Source of the DNA: Blastocystis hominis
Taxonomy: Eukaryota > Sar > Bigyra > Opalinata > Blastocystidae
Assembly: GCF_000151665.1 (NCBI RefSeq)
Contig: NW_013171838.1
Coordinates: 1,236,107 to 1,300,106 of the forward strand
Length of the DNA stretch: 64,000 nucleotides
Direction: 5' to 3'
Shown one piece after another: positions 11,242 to 21,842 of this stretch. The number at the start of each line of letters is the position of its first letter. The first letter of the stretch is position 1. The notes under the pieces were generated by a model. The model searched no databases and was not told where the DNA came from. It saw only the letters and a program-made list of their open reading frames with translations. The translations under genes and the position numbers were made by a program.

Positions 11242-12786
11242 TCACTCTCTCACTTCCCTTCCTCCGCAATCTCCACAGCCGCCACCGCCATCGTCGTTCC
11301 CACACTCATCCTACATGCCATCGCTCCCTCGCTCCTACTTGTACACGCGGCCCGCCTGGTTCGTCGTCTCCACCTCCGTCGCCTGCAGCAGGTCCGTCGA
11401 GCTCAGTCCCTCCGTTTCCTCCACGCTCTCCGCGTCCTGCGTCCGCGAGAACGGGAACAGCGACCGTTTCACGCCGAACGGGTGATTCCCGCGGTCACCC
11501 CACGTGAGCAGACGTCCAGACTCTGAAATGAGCCTAATTCCAAGCACTCACCCGTAATCAGGTCGATCATCCCACGACCGCAATCCACATCACACGCCTT
11601 CTCTAGATGCCGCTTCTTGTCGTTCCCCGCGGTGAACAGGACTTCCTGGTACGGTTCTTCGTGGATACTACATCGAATCCCGCGGGAAAACCCACTTCAT
11701 GCCCCACCAAAACACATTCCCCGATTCGCAAATAACCGCGGCACACCCCATTCCCATGGACCCTCGGACGGGGAGTTCCCCCGCGGGGAGCTCGACGAGC
11801 GTGGGGATGAGGAGTTTCCGCGGCAGGCCGACGTAGGAAGAGGCGGAAAGTCCGAGCTGGGCGCTCTGATTGCGTCCCCAAGTGTAGAGTTTGCGATCCT
11901 CGGTGATGATCATCGAGGCGTCGAGGCCGCAGCTGATCTATTGGATGAGCTCACGAGGATTCAAAATAAAAAAAGAAACGTACATCGATGATCTTGCCGA
12001 ACTGGGACTTGAAGCTCGATTTGATCGGCTCCAGTCGGTCGGTTTGGTCTTCGTTACCCAGCGAGCCCTGCGGTTCACGTCCCCGCCGTGCGCCTACGAA
12101 CCTCCCGTTGCCCCAGGAGTAGAGCTCGCCCGCGTCGTCCAGCGCCAGCATGAAGTTCGACCCCGAGGCGAGCTTTTGGATGCGGATCCCGTTGTTGTAG
12201 AAGTAGTCGATCACTACGGGGGTCGCTTGCGAGGCGCGGTCGCCCGTGCCGAGCGCTCCGCAGTTCAAGAAAGACCCGCCGTAGCCGCAGACGAAGACGT
12301 AGCCTTCCTGGCTGAGCGCGGCGGTGTGGCTGTCGCCGCAGACCGCTTGGACGATCTGGAAGTCTTGGAGCGTCGTGACGAGCTCCGGAGATTCTACCTA
12401 GAGGGATAGAGGGAGGAGGGGAGAGAAACGGTCTCGCAGTGCCCGAGTCCGCATTGGTAGAGATTGTTCTGGCCCCAGGTGTACAAATACCCATCCGCTA
12501 TTCCTTACGAGGCGCACACATAACTACTGGTAACGGCGGCACAGTGGTCGCCTCGAACAGAAAGGGACATAATAGGTTTATCAAAGCCAGGAATTGGAGT
12601 TGGCACGACAGACAGAGAATTACTCGATGGAAGAGTCGATTTGGATCCCCAATGATATAGGGCATATTCTGAAGTCATCGAATAATGAAAACTTCCTACT
12701 ACTGGTCGATTCTCCGAAATATCGTGCACAACGCAGGCTAAAATGACTGTTGACTGATCGGAAAGCAGATTTAAATGCCAACATAC
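11242..12786 (-). CDS. RCC1-repeat protein
   Basis: RCC1 repeats form a seven-bladed propeller; family members act as Ran or other GTPase exchange factors or as adaptors. Visible repeat cores on the minus strand are RKLYTWGRNQSAQLGL, AGELYSWGNGRF, SGRLLTWGDRGNHPFG and the N-terminal YALYHWGSKS, each with x-x-x-WG or YxWG. Blades sit in different frames joined by about 30-nt introns, for example 34 nt ending in the C-terminal exon. Two donor choices give stops at 11250-11252 or 11242-11244. The N-terminus (ATG near 12784) is unresolved. Confidence 0.7.
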
Positions 12787-13165
12787 GAAATCACTATATT
12801 TTTGTCCATAGTTGGTGTGATCGGGGTTTTATTGTATTGCGAAAAAAAAAAGAACTGGAAAGGAAATATTGCTTGGTATGGAAATGTTTAACATGTCACT
12901 CATAAAGCTTGCAGGGACAGGAAAAAAGCATTATACACGAATTGCTTTGGGGAGATTACCTCCCATAGTCATAGAAGGAGTAGAACATAATGAACAAACT
13001 ACTGTATATGAGGATGCATAATATTGAATAAGTCGAATCATAACATTGCATTCATTATTATCCAGTTACGGTTATCTTTGTATAATAGAATATGCCATGT
13101 ACCAAATAATATAGAATATAAAAAATAGCAAACAAAAGAAAACGTAATATTGGTTCAGTTAATAG
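12787..13165. other. Divergent promoter region, AT-rich
   Basis: Lies between the RCC1-like gene (minus) and the LRR gene (plus). Only an A-run at 12841-12851 stands out. Confidence 0.5.
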
Positions 13166-14978
13166 TTGTACCTTGAAACATATCGATTATGTATAGATTT
13201 GAACGATAATACAGATACTGGTTATTTCAATCCGAAGGGCTACGAAATCGATGAAAAGAGGATAAAAGCTATTAACGGCGTGAAATATGAAATCCGATTG
13301 TACAAAGGAGATCATGCGAGTGAGTATTTGGTAAGTGAAATGAAAGGTGATACGATTGAGGGTAGCTGTCAACTATTCAATCGTGGAATCCTCTCACGAG
13401 CATGGACCATAAGAGATGGGAAAGAAGTGGTAGATACTACCAAATACGACCATGGAAAGGTATTGGAGAGAGAGAATTGGAATTCGATATGTGGGAAAGC
13501 GGATCGAAGAGTAATAGAAAACACAAAAGATGGATTGGTAATGGTAATTCGAAGAAGAAGAGAAGAAAATGAAAGCAATGGCTGTTTAATCTATCGAGGG
13601 GAGTTTGATGAGGATATGAATCGAAATGGATATGGAATGGAGTATGATAGAGAAAGTGGGAAAGTAAAGATTGAAGGATACTGGGAAAGCGACCAACTGA
13701 TTCGAATCGTTCGTGAGTTTGTAGCAGATAATACAATGATTGAGTTTACAGGAAGCGAGAATAAGGAAATCTACAAGCGAGTTCCTGTGTATATTGGAGG
13801 GTATTGTGTAGATAATGGGTCCTACAAACGTCATGGACTCGGCTATTTGATTGATGAGAATAGCGGAACGGCTACTCGCGAAAGCGAATGGGATCATGGA
13901 AAGGAACTGAGGGGAGCCGATTTGCATGAAGGTTGGTATTTGAAGGGACTGAAGGAAAGCATTCGAGAAGTGATAATGAATGAGAATCCAGGTCAAAATA
14001 CGAGCGAGTTGAAATCCACATTCGTTGATATGCACACATCAACAAAAATGAAAGAACTGAAGGTGATGGAATCGAATCTCGTGATTCCAGATGGCTCCTA
14101 TTCCTATATGAATAAGCTCTATTTGAATGAAATGAATCAACTCGAATCGCTCGAAATTGGGGATGAGTGTTTTACGAAGGTGAATGTGTTTCGGATCGAC
14201 GGATTGCACAAACTTAATCGAATAAAAATCGGAAAAAACTCGTTCACCCAATCCATCATCCGAAATAGTTTCAACGCCGAAAGTTGTAATGACACATCGC
14301 AATCCTTTTCGATCACAAATTGCAAAGCGTTGAGTCAACTCATTATCGGAGAGAATAGTTTTTCGACGTTCGCTGGGGACTTCAAGTTGGAGTCGCTTCC
14401 ATCATTGAAATCAATTCAAATCGGTGTTGTTGGGAAGAAATCGCATAACTTCTATTCGTGTTCGTTTGTCCTGCAAAGTAACAAGTCGAATGAAATGATG
14501 ATAAGATAGATTTAGCTGCCCTGCAATCGATCGCTTTGGGGAATTACGCCTTTTGTGAATCGCAGGTTGTTTTGTTGGAAAGTACAAAGTTTTGTTATGT
14601 GATTGATGGCAAGATCTACCAAGTCTATCTTCGATCTCTTTGGGTAAATTCGCGCTTCAAGGGATATATGATGATGATTTGTGCTCATTAACATTGCAGA
14701 GTGAATTCTGTATATATACGATTTCAACCCGCAGATCTTCCAAATCTCAAGTCGATTACTTCGCAGGGATGCAGTTTCCGCTATCAAGAGTGTGTGATTG
14801 CAGAGAGTAATCGTTTGCTGGGGTCTATATCCATTCAGATATCCCCCGATTGAAAACCGTCCAACTACCAGATGCTTTTGAGAATGTCCAACTCGAGCAA
14901 ATCAGCAGTAGCATCGATAACGAAAGGATGTGAATGATAGATGTGCCCTTGTTACGAAAGATTGTCCCAAACTCGTGA
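13166..14978 (+). CDS. MORN-LRR protein, diverged member C
   Basis: A paralogue of the genes at 1-2758 and 51480-54451. The N-terminal part shows MORN-like repeats; I see no transmembrane helix. From 14050 on LRR units follow (LNEMNQLESLEIGDECF, IDGLHKLNRIKIG). After 14480 five introns of about 31-34 nt each interrupt the gene at A|GT...AG|AT, so each exon is one LRR starting with N or D: NLAALQSIALGNYAF, NLPSLSSISLGKFAL, NLPNLKSITSQG, NIPRLKTVQLPDAF, and finally NVPLLRKIVPNS then TGA at 14976-14978. The first in-frame ATG is at 13340, but homology begins earlier, so a 5' exon (perhaps from ATG 13190) is likely missing from my model. Less AT-rich than copies A and B. Confidence 0.7.
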
Positions 14979-15019
14979 TGACCGTTTGTTCCTTTGCCTT
15001 AGATAATGAAAGATAACCT

Positions 15020-15027
15020 TGTTTGTT
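15020..15027 (+). terminator. TGTTTGTT motif downstream of LRR gene C
   Basis: Exact octamer 42 nt after the stop; a one-mismatch copy (CGTTTGTT) lies only 5 nt after it. Confidence 0.6.
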
Positions 15028-15125
15028 GGAGCCCATTAATAGAAAACTTCTCATTCTATTCCTTCCTTGATCGAACACATACAGAGAGATCCGATGGCAG
15101 CCAAACGCAGGGATCTTGCTTTTCG

Positions 15126-15133
15126 AACAAACA
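15126..15133 (-). terminator. TGTTTGTT motif (minus) of the pseudo-protease gene
   Basis: AACAAACA on the plus strand, 47 nt beyond the TAA at 15181-15183. Confidence 0.75.
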
Positions 15134-15180
15134 AAACTACATGATATGATCTAGGTTTAGCGTAGTATGAGGTTCACTCC

Positions 15181-17958
15181 TTAGGGAGAAGGCGTTACCG
15201 ATTCTTCGATAATATTGATAAGCTCCGCATGTCCCGAAGCATAAATAGCATCGGCCATCGCCTTAGCATAACCAGAGTACGTATTCATGTAGTAAATGGT
15301 ATCCACGTTGGCGAGAGCTCCGTTGTACACGTAATACTGGATCGGAGCACCCAATCCTCTCAAATGAACGGAGTGCATGAAGTGAAGGGAGTTGGCGTCA
15401 AAAATCACTTCCTGCAGCATGGGAGTGTGCAGAGTGAGCGAGCCATCCACAGAGTCTCCGTAGAACGTGTTGGAACGGAAAGCGATATGGGTCACCGTGG
15501 ACGATTCAATGATCACCGACTGCGCGTTCTTGAAGGAGCCAGACTCGAACACCAGAGTAGTCAGATTCGTGAACCCGCTCAGATTCACTTCGATCATATC
15601 CGGGTAGGAGTCAATGATGAACACCAGGATCTCGACATCGTTACGAATCTCCTCAAGGGTGGCGAATTCGGTCTCGCTGGCGTAGACCGTCACAGGGCCA
15701 GGGATTGTGGTGGGAAGCTCCGTGGTGGGCACAGCGGGGCCCTCAGTCGTAGGCACCATAGGGGCCTCGGTGGTGGGAGGAATGAAGCTGGTGGGCTTCA
15801 CAGTGGGCTCCGAAGTGGGAACAATGGGGGCCTCGGTGGTGGGAACAATAGGAGCCTCAGTGGTGGGAACAATGGGAGCCTCAGTAGTGGGAACAATGGG
15901 AGCCTCAGTAGTGGGTACAATGGGAGCCTCAGTAGTGGGAACAATAGGAGCCTCAGTAGTGGGTACAATAGGAGCCTCAGTAGTGGGAACAATGGGAGCC
16001 TCAGTAGTGGGTACAATAGGAGCCTCAGTAGTGGGTACAATAGGAGCCTCAGTAGTGGGCACGATGGGAGCCTCAGTAGTGGGAACAATAGGAGCCTCAG
16101 TGGTGGGAACAATGGGAGCCTCAGTGGTAGGGGCTACGGTGGTGGGAGCCACGGTAGGAGCCGCAGTGGTGGTATCAACAGTAGGAGCCACAGTGGGAGC
16201 TTCGGTAGTGGGCACAACAGGAGCTTCGGTGGTAGGAACCACAGGAGCCTCAGTAGTGGGAATCTCGGTAGTAGGAATGACAGGAGCCTCGGTGGTGGGC
16301 ATAACGGGGGTCTCAGTAGTGGGCACGACAGGAGCTTCGGTGGTGGGAATCACAGGGGCCTCGGTGGTAGGAACCACAGGAGCTTCGGTAGTGGGCACAA
16401 CAGGGGTCTCAGTGGTGGGCACAGCGGGGGCTTCGGTAGTGGGAATCACAGGGGTTTCAGTAGTGGGCACGACAGGGGCCTCGGTAGTAGGAACAACGGG
16501 AGCCTCGGTGGTAGGAGCCTCAGTAGTGGGCACAACAGGGGCCTCAGTGGTAGGAACGACAGTGGTAGGAGCCACAGTAGTAGGAGCAACGGTGGTAGGC
16601 GCCTCAGTAGTGGGTGCCACAGTGGTGGGTGCCACAGTGGTGGGTGCCACAGTAGTAGGAGCAACGGTAGTAGGAGCAATAGTAGTGGGTGCCACAGTGG
16701 TAGGAGCCACAGTAGTAGGAGCAACGGTAGTAGGAGCAACGGTAGTAGGAGCAATAGTAGTGGGTGCCACAGTGGTAGGAGCCACAGTGGTAGGAGCAGC
16801 AGTAGTAGGAGCAACGGTAGTAGGAGCCTCAGTGCCCGAGGAGATCATCTCGTTAACAATGGGACGAATAGCGAATCCAGCGATACCAGCAATGTTTCCG
16901 TCACCCGTCGATTCTAAAATGGGCAGACGGAAAATGAACGAATCGCAAGCACGCAGTCTGGTCTCCACAGCGAAGAACGGCCACTGAGCCAGCTCGGACT
17001 CACCATCGACAGCATACTGCTTGTACTCCACAACCACACCGTACACCGAAGGTCTCCAATAGGCAGTGTTGAAGAAAGGACCCTCCTCAGCGTCGCTGCG
17101 ATAATACTGGAAGTACTCCGGATCCAGACCCAAGGCAACGGCAGTAGGTCCCTTCAGCAGCATTTCGAACAGACCCAGCTTATTGTACACATGGGGCTTC
17201 TCATATCCAGCAATGTGATACTTCTGGTAGTCCTCCACCATATTGCAGGTATCAGCCTCCATATTGGTGTGGGGGTAGAACTGGCGGTAAGCAATACCGT
17301 TCTCGAAAACGTAATCAAAACCCCACACGAGAGGAACAGCGGTGCAGCGATTTCCCTGAATACCGTGGTCCTTGGCAACGCAATCAATCAATTCCTGAGC
17401 AGAAAGGGCGACATCCACAATCTGGTCATAGGTTTCCAAATACAACTTCTTAATAGCAAACTCGATGGAGTCGGTAATAGCAAAAGCCCAAGAAACAGAG
17501 CAGTTCTGCGGTCTTCCAATAACCTCGTGCAGCATATTCTCCTGCCCATCAAACACGTCATCACAAGGATTAGTGAGAGGCAGCAAGTGTCTCCAGTTGG
17601 AGTTGTTAAGAACCGGGGTCGTGGAAGGAATCTCGGGTTTCAATCCAGAATATCTCTGTTCGGTAACAGACAACATATCGAATTCATCAGCATGCCAATC
17701 AGCATAAAACGTGAACTCCATATGATACTTATTGCGAAGGTTCCATTCATGAATCTTTTCGCAAGAGTCAACGAAGTACTCCAGACGCTGTTTGAATTCC
17801 GCAGAAGTTGAATCACGAGACGTGGTCTTCTCAGTAGCAGTCCACGCACTTAGATAATTAAGATATCCTGCCTCATCACAGGAGTAGTCAGATGTGTCAG
17901 TGGTAGCACTGAAGACAACGCAAGCAGACAATATCAATCCTAATAAGACCGAATTCAT
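15181..17958 (-). CDS. Secreted papain-fold pseudo-protease with mucin-like repeats and LRR tail
   Basis: A single uninterrupted frame of 925 residues. It starts with a signal peptide (MNSVLLGLILSACVVFSA). Residues about 60-370 follow the C1 papain layout, but the active-site block is QNCSVSWAFA where QxxCGSCWAFA is expected, so the catalytic Cys position holds Ser. The usual His block reads SVYGVVVEY, with Tyr where His is expected. It is therefore probably not an active cysteine protease; SERA5-type serine variants are a family parallel. Residues about 375-735 are Thr/Pro-rich repeats (APTTVAPTT, then about 13 copies of the 8-mer TEAPIVPT), likely O-glycosylated. The last 170 residues are LRR-like (LSGFTNLTTLVFESGSFK). 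Inferred role: secreted or wall surface protein. Confidence 0.75.
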   Translation of the reverse strand: MNSVLLGLILSACVVFSATTDTSDYSCDEAGYLNYLSAWTATEKTTSRDSTSAEFKQRLEYFVDSCEKIHEWNLRNKYHMEFTFYADWHADEFDMLSVTEQRYSGLKPEIPSTTPVLNNSNWRHLLPLTNPCDDVFDGQENMLHEVIGRPQNCSVSWAFAITDSIEFAIKKLYLETYDQIVDVALSAQELIDCVAKDHGIQGNRCTAVPLVWGFDYVFENGIAYRQFYPHTNMEADTCNMVEDYQKYHIAGYEKPHVYNKLGLFEMLLKGPTAVALGLDPEYFQYYRSDAEEGPFFNTAYWRPSVYGVVVEYKQYAVDGESELAQWPFFAVETRLRACDSFIFRLPILESTGDGNIAGIAGFAIRPIVNEMISSGTEAPTTVAPTTAAPTTVAPTTVAPTTIAPTTVAPTTVAPTTVAPTTVAPTTIAPTTVAPTTVAPTTVAPTTVAPTTEAPTTVAPTTVAPTTVVPTTEAPVVPTTEAPTTEAPVVPTTEAPVVPTTETPVIPTTEAPAVPTTETPVVPTTEAPVVPTTEAPVIPTTEAPVVPTTETPVMPTTEAPVIPTTEIPTTEAPVVPTTEAPVVPTTEAPTVAPTVDTTTAAPTVAPTTVAPTTEAPIVPTTEAPIVPTTEAPIVPTTEAPIVPTTEAPIVPTTEAPIVPTTEAPIVPTTEAPIVPTTEAPIVPTTEAPIVPTTEAPIVPTTEAPIVPTTEAPIVPTSEPTVKPTSFIPPTTEAPMVPTTEGPAVPTTELPTTIPGPVTVYASETEFATLEEIRNDVEILVFIIDSYPDMIEVNLSGFTNLTTLVFESGSFKNAQSVIIESSTVTHIAFRSNTFYGDSVDGSLTLHTPMLQEVIFDANSLHFMHSVHLRGLGAPIQYYVYNGALANVDTIYYMNTYSGYAKAMADAIYASGHAELINIIEESVTPSP
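15820..16840 (-). repeat. Coding tandem repeats (24-nt TEAPIVPT unit and VAPTT units)
   Basis: At 15820-16120 about 13 near-identical 24-nt units occur. 16120-16840 has shorter Thr/Pro/Val/Ala units of 15-24 nt. Long open frames on other strands here, such as 15229-16917, are by-products of the repeat. Confidence 0.9.
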
Positions 17959-18454
17959 TATTGTATAGACTGAACAATTAAAGAAATGAGCGGCCTAACC
18001 ATAATTAAAATCTATGCGATCTGATTGGCTTTTGTTGAATTCAAGGTGGCGTATATTTAAATATCCGAGACGAACTGGGTTGTTATAAGCTCTCCATTGG
18101 GATGGGAATGCAACAAAGAGGCGAAACTACCAGTTTGATGTTTTTCTGTTCAATTGCTTTTAAAGTCAATTTTCAAATGCATTTTCGTATTGGCATCGAC
18201 GCAAGAGTCATAAACAGAAAGAAATGAAATGGTGCATTGTTAATTTTGATTTAATTGTATAGTTGGAGGATGGAAATAGAAAAGAAATAGATTTTATTCT
18301 TTGATTTGTAAAGATGAGCGGATAGGAATGTTTTTATGCAATTTAAGCTGCTACTCCTCGACTACCAAATGCGATTTTATAATAATAATAACTATAGTAA
18401 CTATAATAATAACAACTATAACTATAACTACAACTATAACAATAAGCCTATAAC
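17959..18454. other. Promoter of the pseudo-protease and low-complexity 3' flank of MFS gene
   Basis: Tandem gap between two minus-strand genes. 18376-18450 is ATA/ACT-rich simple sequence lying just past the poly(A) site of the transporter; the open frame through it is not part of the protein. Confidence 0.6.
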
Positions 18455-18462
18455 AACAAACA
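18455..18462 (-). terminator. TGTTTGTT motif of MFS gene (stop made by poly(A))
   Basis: Minus-strand octamer. Cleavage after T18467, four bases before the motif, would give T+AA = UAA in frame. Confidence 0.8.
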
Positions 18463-18466
18463 GAAA

Positions 18467-19685
18467 AAGCAACATCGACGTTCTCTATCAACGGTTGCTT
18501 TATTTCCTTTTCTTCCTTTCGCTTGCAGATGAAATCAAAGCCAATGAACATCAAATACCCGATCACTGCAGCAGGCACAGACATCCAGTAAGCATACTGC
18601 GGTCCCCACTTATCGTTCATGTATCCGAGAGAGTACTGAATAATCATTCCGGCCACACTTTGCAAGGGAAGCATACACGAGATAGGAATTGAGACCTCAT
18701 CCTTCCAGTAGCGTCGACAGCAAATCACCATGGTCGGCCAGTAGAGCGACACGAAGAGTCCAGTAAACGGGAGAACGTACAGTCCGTTTTTACCCAGCAG
18801 GAATCCGACTACGTACACCACAATGCCGAGCGGAATGATGATGTACTCCATCAAGAAGGGGCCTATCCAATCGGCGACGAAGCCTCCAACCATACGAGCA
18901 CACATGAAAATGAAATAAAATTGAGAGCTGAGTCTCGCACCCACCTCGGGATCCAAATGTAACACTTCCTCAACGTACAACGTGCCCCAGCTAAGCGTTC
19001 CTCGCTCTGCAGTGGCCAAGAAGTTGAGCAAGATCGCACAATACCAAATGAGAGGAGAACGCAAGTAGTGGAGCACAGATTTCTTCTCTTCGGGATTGGT
19101 TTTTGGCTTTTTGACTGCGAAGGGAACGCAGAGCATAAAGATGAGAACCATGGCCAAGGGAATATTCATCCACAAATAGATTTGCTTGTAGTTACTTTCC
19201 TTGATGTATTTCAGAATAAAGGACGCAAATATAGGAGCGACAAACGCTCCGAATCCGTAAATACCAGACATAATGCAGAACATCACTGCCGGGTGCTTTG
19301 TAAACAAGAACACAGCTAACGAGGAAGGACCATCGTCCAGAACACCGTTACTGCAAGTCGCCAACAACTGAATAAACATCAGCAGCCAGAAATTCGAGGT
19401 AAAGATGGTGAGGAAGCTTCCAATAATCGTAATTACAAGAGAGATAGAGAACGTAGCCTTAAAACCAATATGAGGCATAGAGAAGGCAGCCAAAAGTGCC
19501 CATATTAGATAGGAGAATTGACCCAAACTCTGTAACATACCATAGTGTACGTGGTCCAGATGCAGTTCCTGCATAATATCCGGATATGTCACAGATCGCA
19601 TATTATCGATAAACCCATTTGCAGCAACGCACAGATAGATAACGAGGGTAAGCAACCAGTAAGAAGTCTTTGAAATCGATTCCAT
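18467..19685 (-). CDS. Major facilitator superfamily transporter without genomic stop
   Basis: Single frame, 406 residues to the inferred poly(A) site, rich in transmembrane helices consistent with a 12-helix MFS permease (for example MESISKTSYWLLTLVIYLCV at the N-terminus). The protein should end in QPLIENVDVA: the next codon starts with T18467, then four bases, then TGTTTGTT. The genomic frame runs on to 18351 through simple sequence giving an improbable Ile/Val tail. Substrate unknown. Confidence 0.8.
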
Positions 19686-19891
19686 TTTTATGAGGTCCGG
19701 AATTGTGTTTCTTCACAAATTGCTTCCTTTCCATTCCCTGACAAAATTATTGTAGTAAGAGGGATGTGCAGCAAAGAAGAACACAGTTTGGGAGGCGATG
19801 AAACGCCCGGCAGTTACAAGTGTGCAATCATTCATTCATTTCAAGGTCGATTGTCTTTGCTGATTTTGAATCTATTTGGGCACTCTAAACC

Positions 19892-21650
19892 ATGAATCCA
19901 ACATCGGTAAATGCTGGATCCTTAATTCACCAGCAAATGCAAGGTCCGCCAGCAAGTACAGGTATCCCCTATTTGCTGAGTTTAAAATATATAGATTCCA
20001 TCGTCGTTATTCCTGAACAAGGTCCCTACATAAGTAGTGAAAACGAATGTTTGGTGATGAACTAGTGTCGCAACTAGCGATAAATGGTGGAATTGGTGCT
20101 TCAAGAAGCCAGGTTGTCAATTTGCCTTCGCAAACGGGCAGCATTAGTATGTTGCCTTACGGCGAGGGAAACCTGCAGCATCCTATTCAAAATGACCAGC
20201 CGATCCAGACGACGATAATGCCCTACGGATATATGGTTTTTGAAATTTGAAGAGGGATGATTTGCAGGCAGACACGAATATATATCCGCAGACCGACTTT
20301 AGCATTAGTTTTGGTGTTTGTGGCGCTGCGATGGTGATGATTAGAATAGAATATGGATCAAATTTCGGAGAACATGGACTACCAGCAGGTCGGGACGGAG
20401 TACTCCTCTGTTTCCACCAAGCAAAACATAAATCTCAAACCCCCCAAGCGAACTCTGAGCGCCTACGCGTGCTACAGCCGCAAAGTGTACCTTCTCCCCT
20501 CTTTCACTCACTCCATTCAGATTCAACAGCGTCCGCGAGCGTCTCGGCGCGAACCGCAAGCAATGCGAGATCTTCCGCGAGATCGCCGACATGTGGCGCA
20601 GGCTTCCGGAGTCGGAGAAGGTCCCGTTCATCGAGGAAGTACGGGCTGGGGGCGCCGACTCGACCGCAGGCGAAGGTGGACCGGGAGCGCAAGAAGACCG
20701 ACGAGCAGAGCTACAACCGCGCGCGCCGCTACGTGGAGAAGGCGCTGGAGTCCAGCGGGGCCTTCGGGCTGGCGGGCGCGCGGGGACTGCGGTCGCTGCA
20801 GACGATCTGCGGGGAGCGGGACACGGCGCAGCTGGCGCGATTTCTGCTGGAAATGAACCGACACGATCTGAAAGGAACCATCGACCTGGTGCAGGAGACC
20901 ATCCAGGTGCTGTCCACGGAGAACGAGTCCGTTGGGGCCGGAGGGGCGTTCGATGTAGCTTCTGTACGCGAAGAACGAGAGCAGCGTGGACGCGATCGAC
21001 ACATCGGCGGCCGACATTTACTCTTGCTCGCCGAGGTGGCTGGAACCGCGCAGGGATGACGCGTAGTGCGCACAAGTTCCAGTGCCCGCATTGCAAAAAA
21101 CAATTCAACTGGAAAAGCAATCTTAATGTTCATTTACGCACACACGACAAATCGCGGCAGCGCGAGTATAAATGCACCGTCGTCGGATGCAAGAAGGCCT
21201 TCTACGACAACCAGCACCTCAAGCAGCACATGCAGACGCACAATCGAAACAGACAGGTAGTTCCGCGGTTATCCTTCGATTCCAGACGTATTGTTGTTCC
21301 TTCGTGGGGTGCAACAAGAAGTACTCCACGCGCGGCGGACTGATGCTACACGTGAAGAGTCAGCACCAGGTAGGAGCGGAAATTAAAAATCACCACAGAA
21401 CGACAAACGGTTCAAATGCGACGTGCACGGCTGCGACCGCGCGTTCGTGCGACAGACGGACCTGCGAGTGCACAAGCTGCGCGTTCACTCGGACACAAAG
21501 CCGCATGTCTGTACCTATCCGCATTGCGATAAAGTAGAGTCTGTAGCGAGCGCTGAGAGGTAGAGCTACGTGTCCGCGTCCGAATTAAACCGGCATATGC
21601 AGACTCACAAGTACCAGGCAGAACAGATGGCACCAAATGTAGGCGTATAA
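19892..21650 (+). CDS. HMG-box/C2H2 zinc-finger fusion protein 1
   Basis: Exons joined by introns of about 25-34 nt. After a Gln-rich N-terminus the HMG box begins PPKRTLSAYACYSRKVF and continues RERLGANRKQCEIFREIADM, WRRLPESEKVPFIEEAK. A helical linker follows with RDTAQLARFLLEMNRHDLKG. A 31-nt intron (21036-21066) then joins to five C2H2 fingers: KFQCPHCKKQFNW, YKCTVVGCKKAFYD, YCCSFVGCNKKYST, FKCDVHGCDRAFVR, HVCTYPHCDKSYVS, each with H-x3/4-H. The stop is TAA at 21648-21650. The finger spacing resembles TFIIIA. The second copy at 58526-60374 has the same order, which supports one gene here rather than two. Inferred role: sequence-specific nuclear factor. Confidence 0.8.
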
Positions 21651-21653
21651 AAT

Positions 21654-21661
21654 TGTTTGTT
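21654..21661 (+). terminator. TGTTTGTT motif of HMG/C2H2 gene 1
   Basis: Exact octamer 3 nt after the TAA. Confidence 0.85.
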
Positions 21662-21842
21662 CGAAAACGCATTCGTTTTGCGGGAAAACGATTTTCTCCT
21701 GCGTAGGACACGCGCGTGTTTGCTAATGTTATGCAAGTATCCGAAGCTCGAACGTGATTGGCTGAACGAAAAAGCTATTCCGTAACTCCTTTGAGATGAC
21801 TTTTATTACATTTCTTATCGTTCAAAAGATTTTGATTCCAAA

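Noticed and set aside
15229-16987. Long plus-strand frames opposite the repeat gene
   Set aside because: They are by-products of in-frame tandem repeats whose length is divisible by three; the real protein is on the minus strand with signal peptide and domains.
18351-18466. C-terminal Ile/Val-rich tail of the MFS transporter
   Set aside because: It lies beyond TGTTTGTT in simple sequence; the transcript is expected to end before it.
21056-21650. A separate zinc-finger gene starting at ATG 21056
   Set aside because: A 31-nt intron joins it in frame to the HMG-box exons, and the paralogue at 58.5-60.4 kb has the same fused order.
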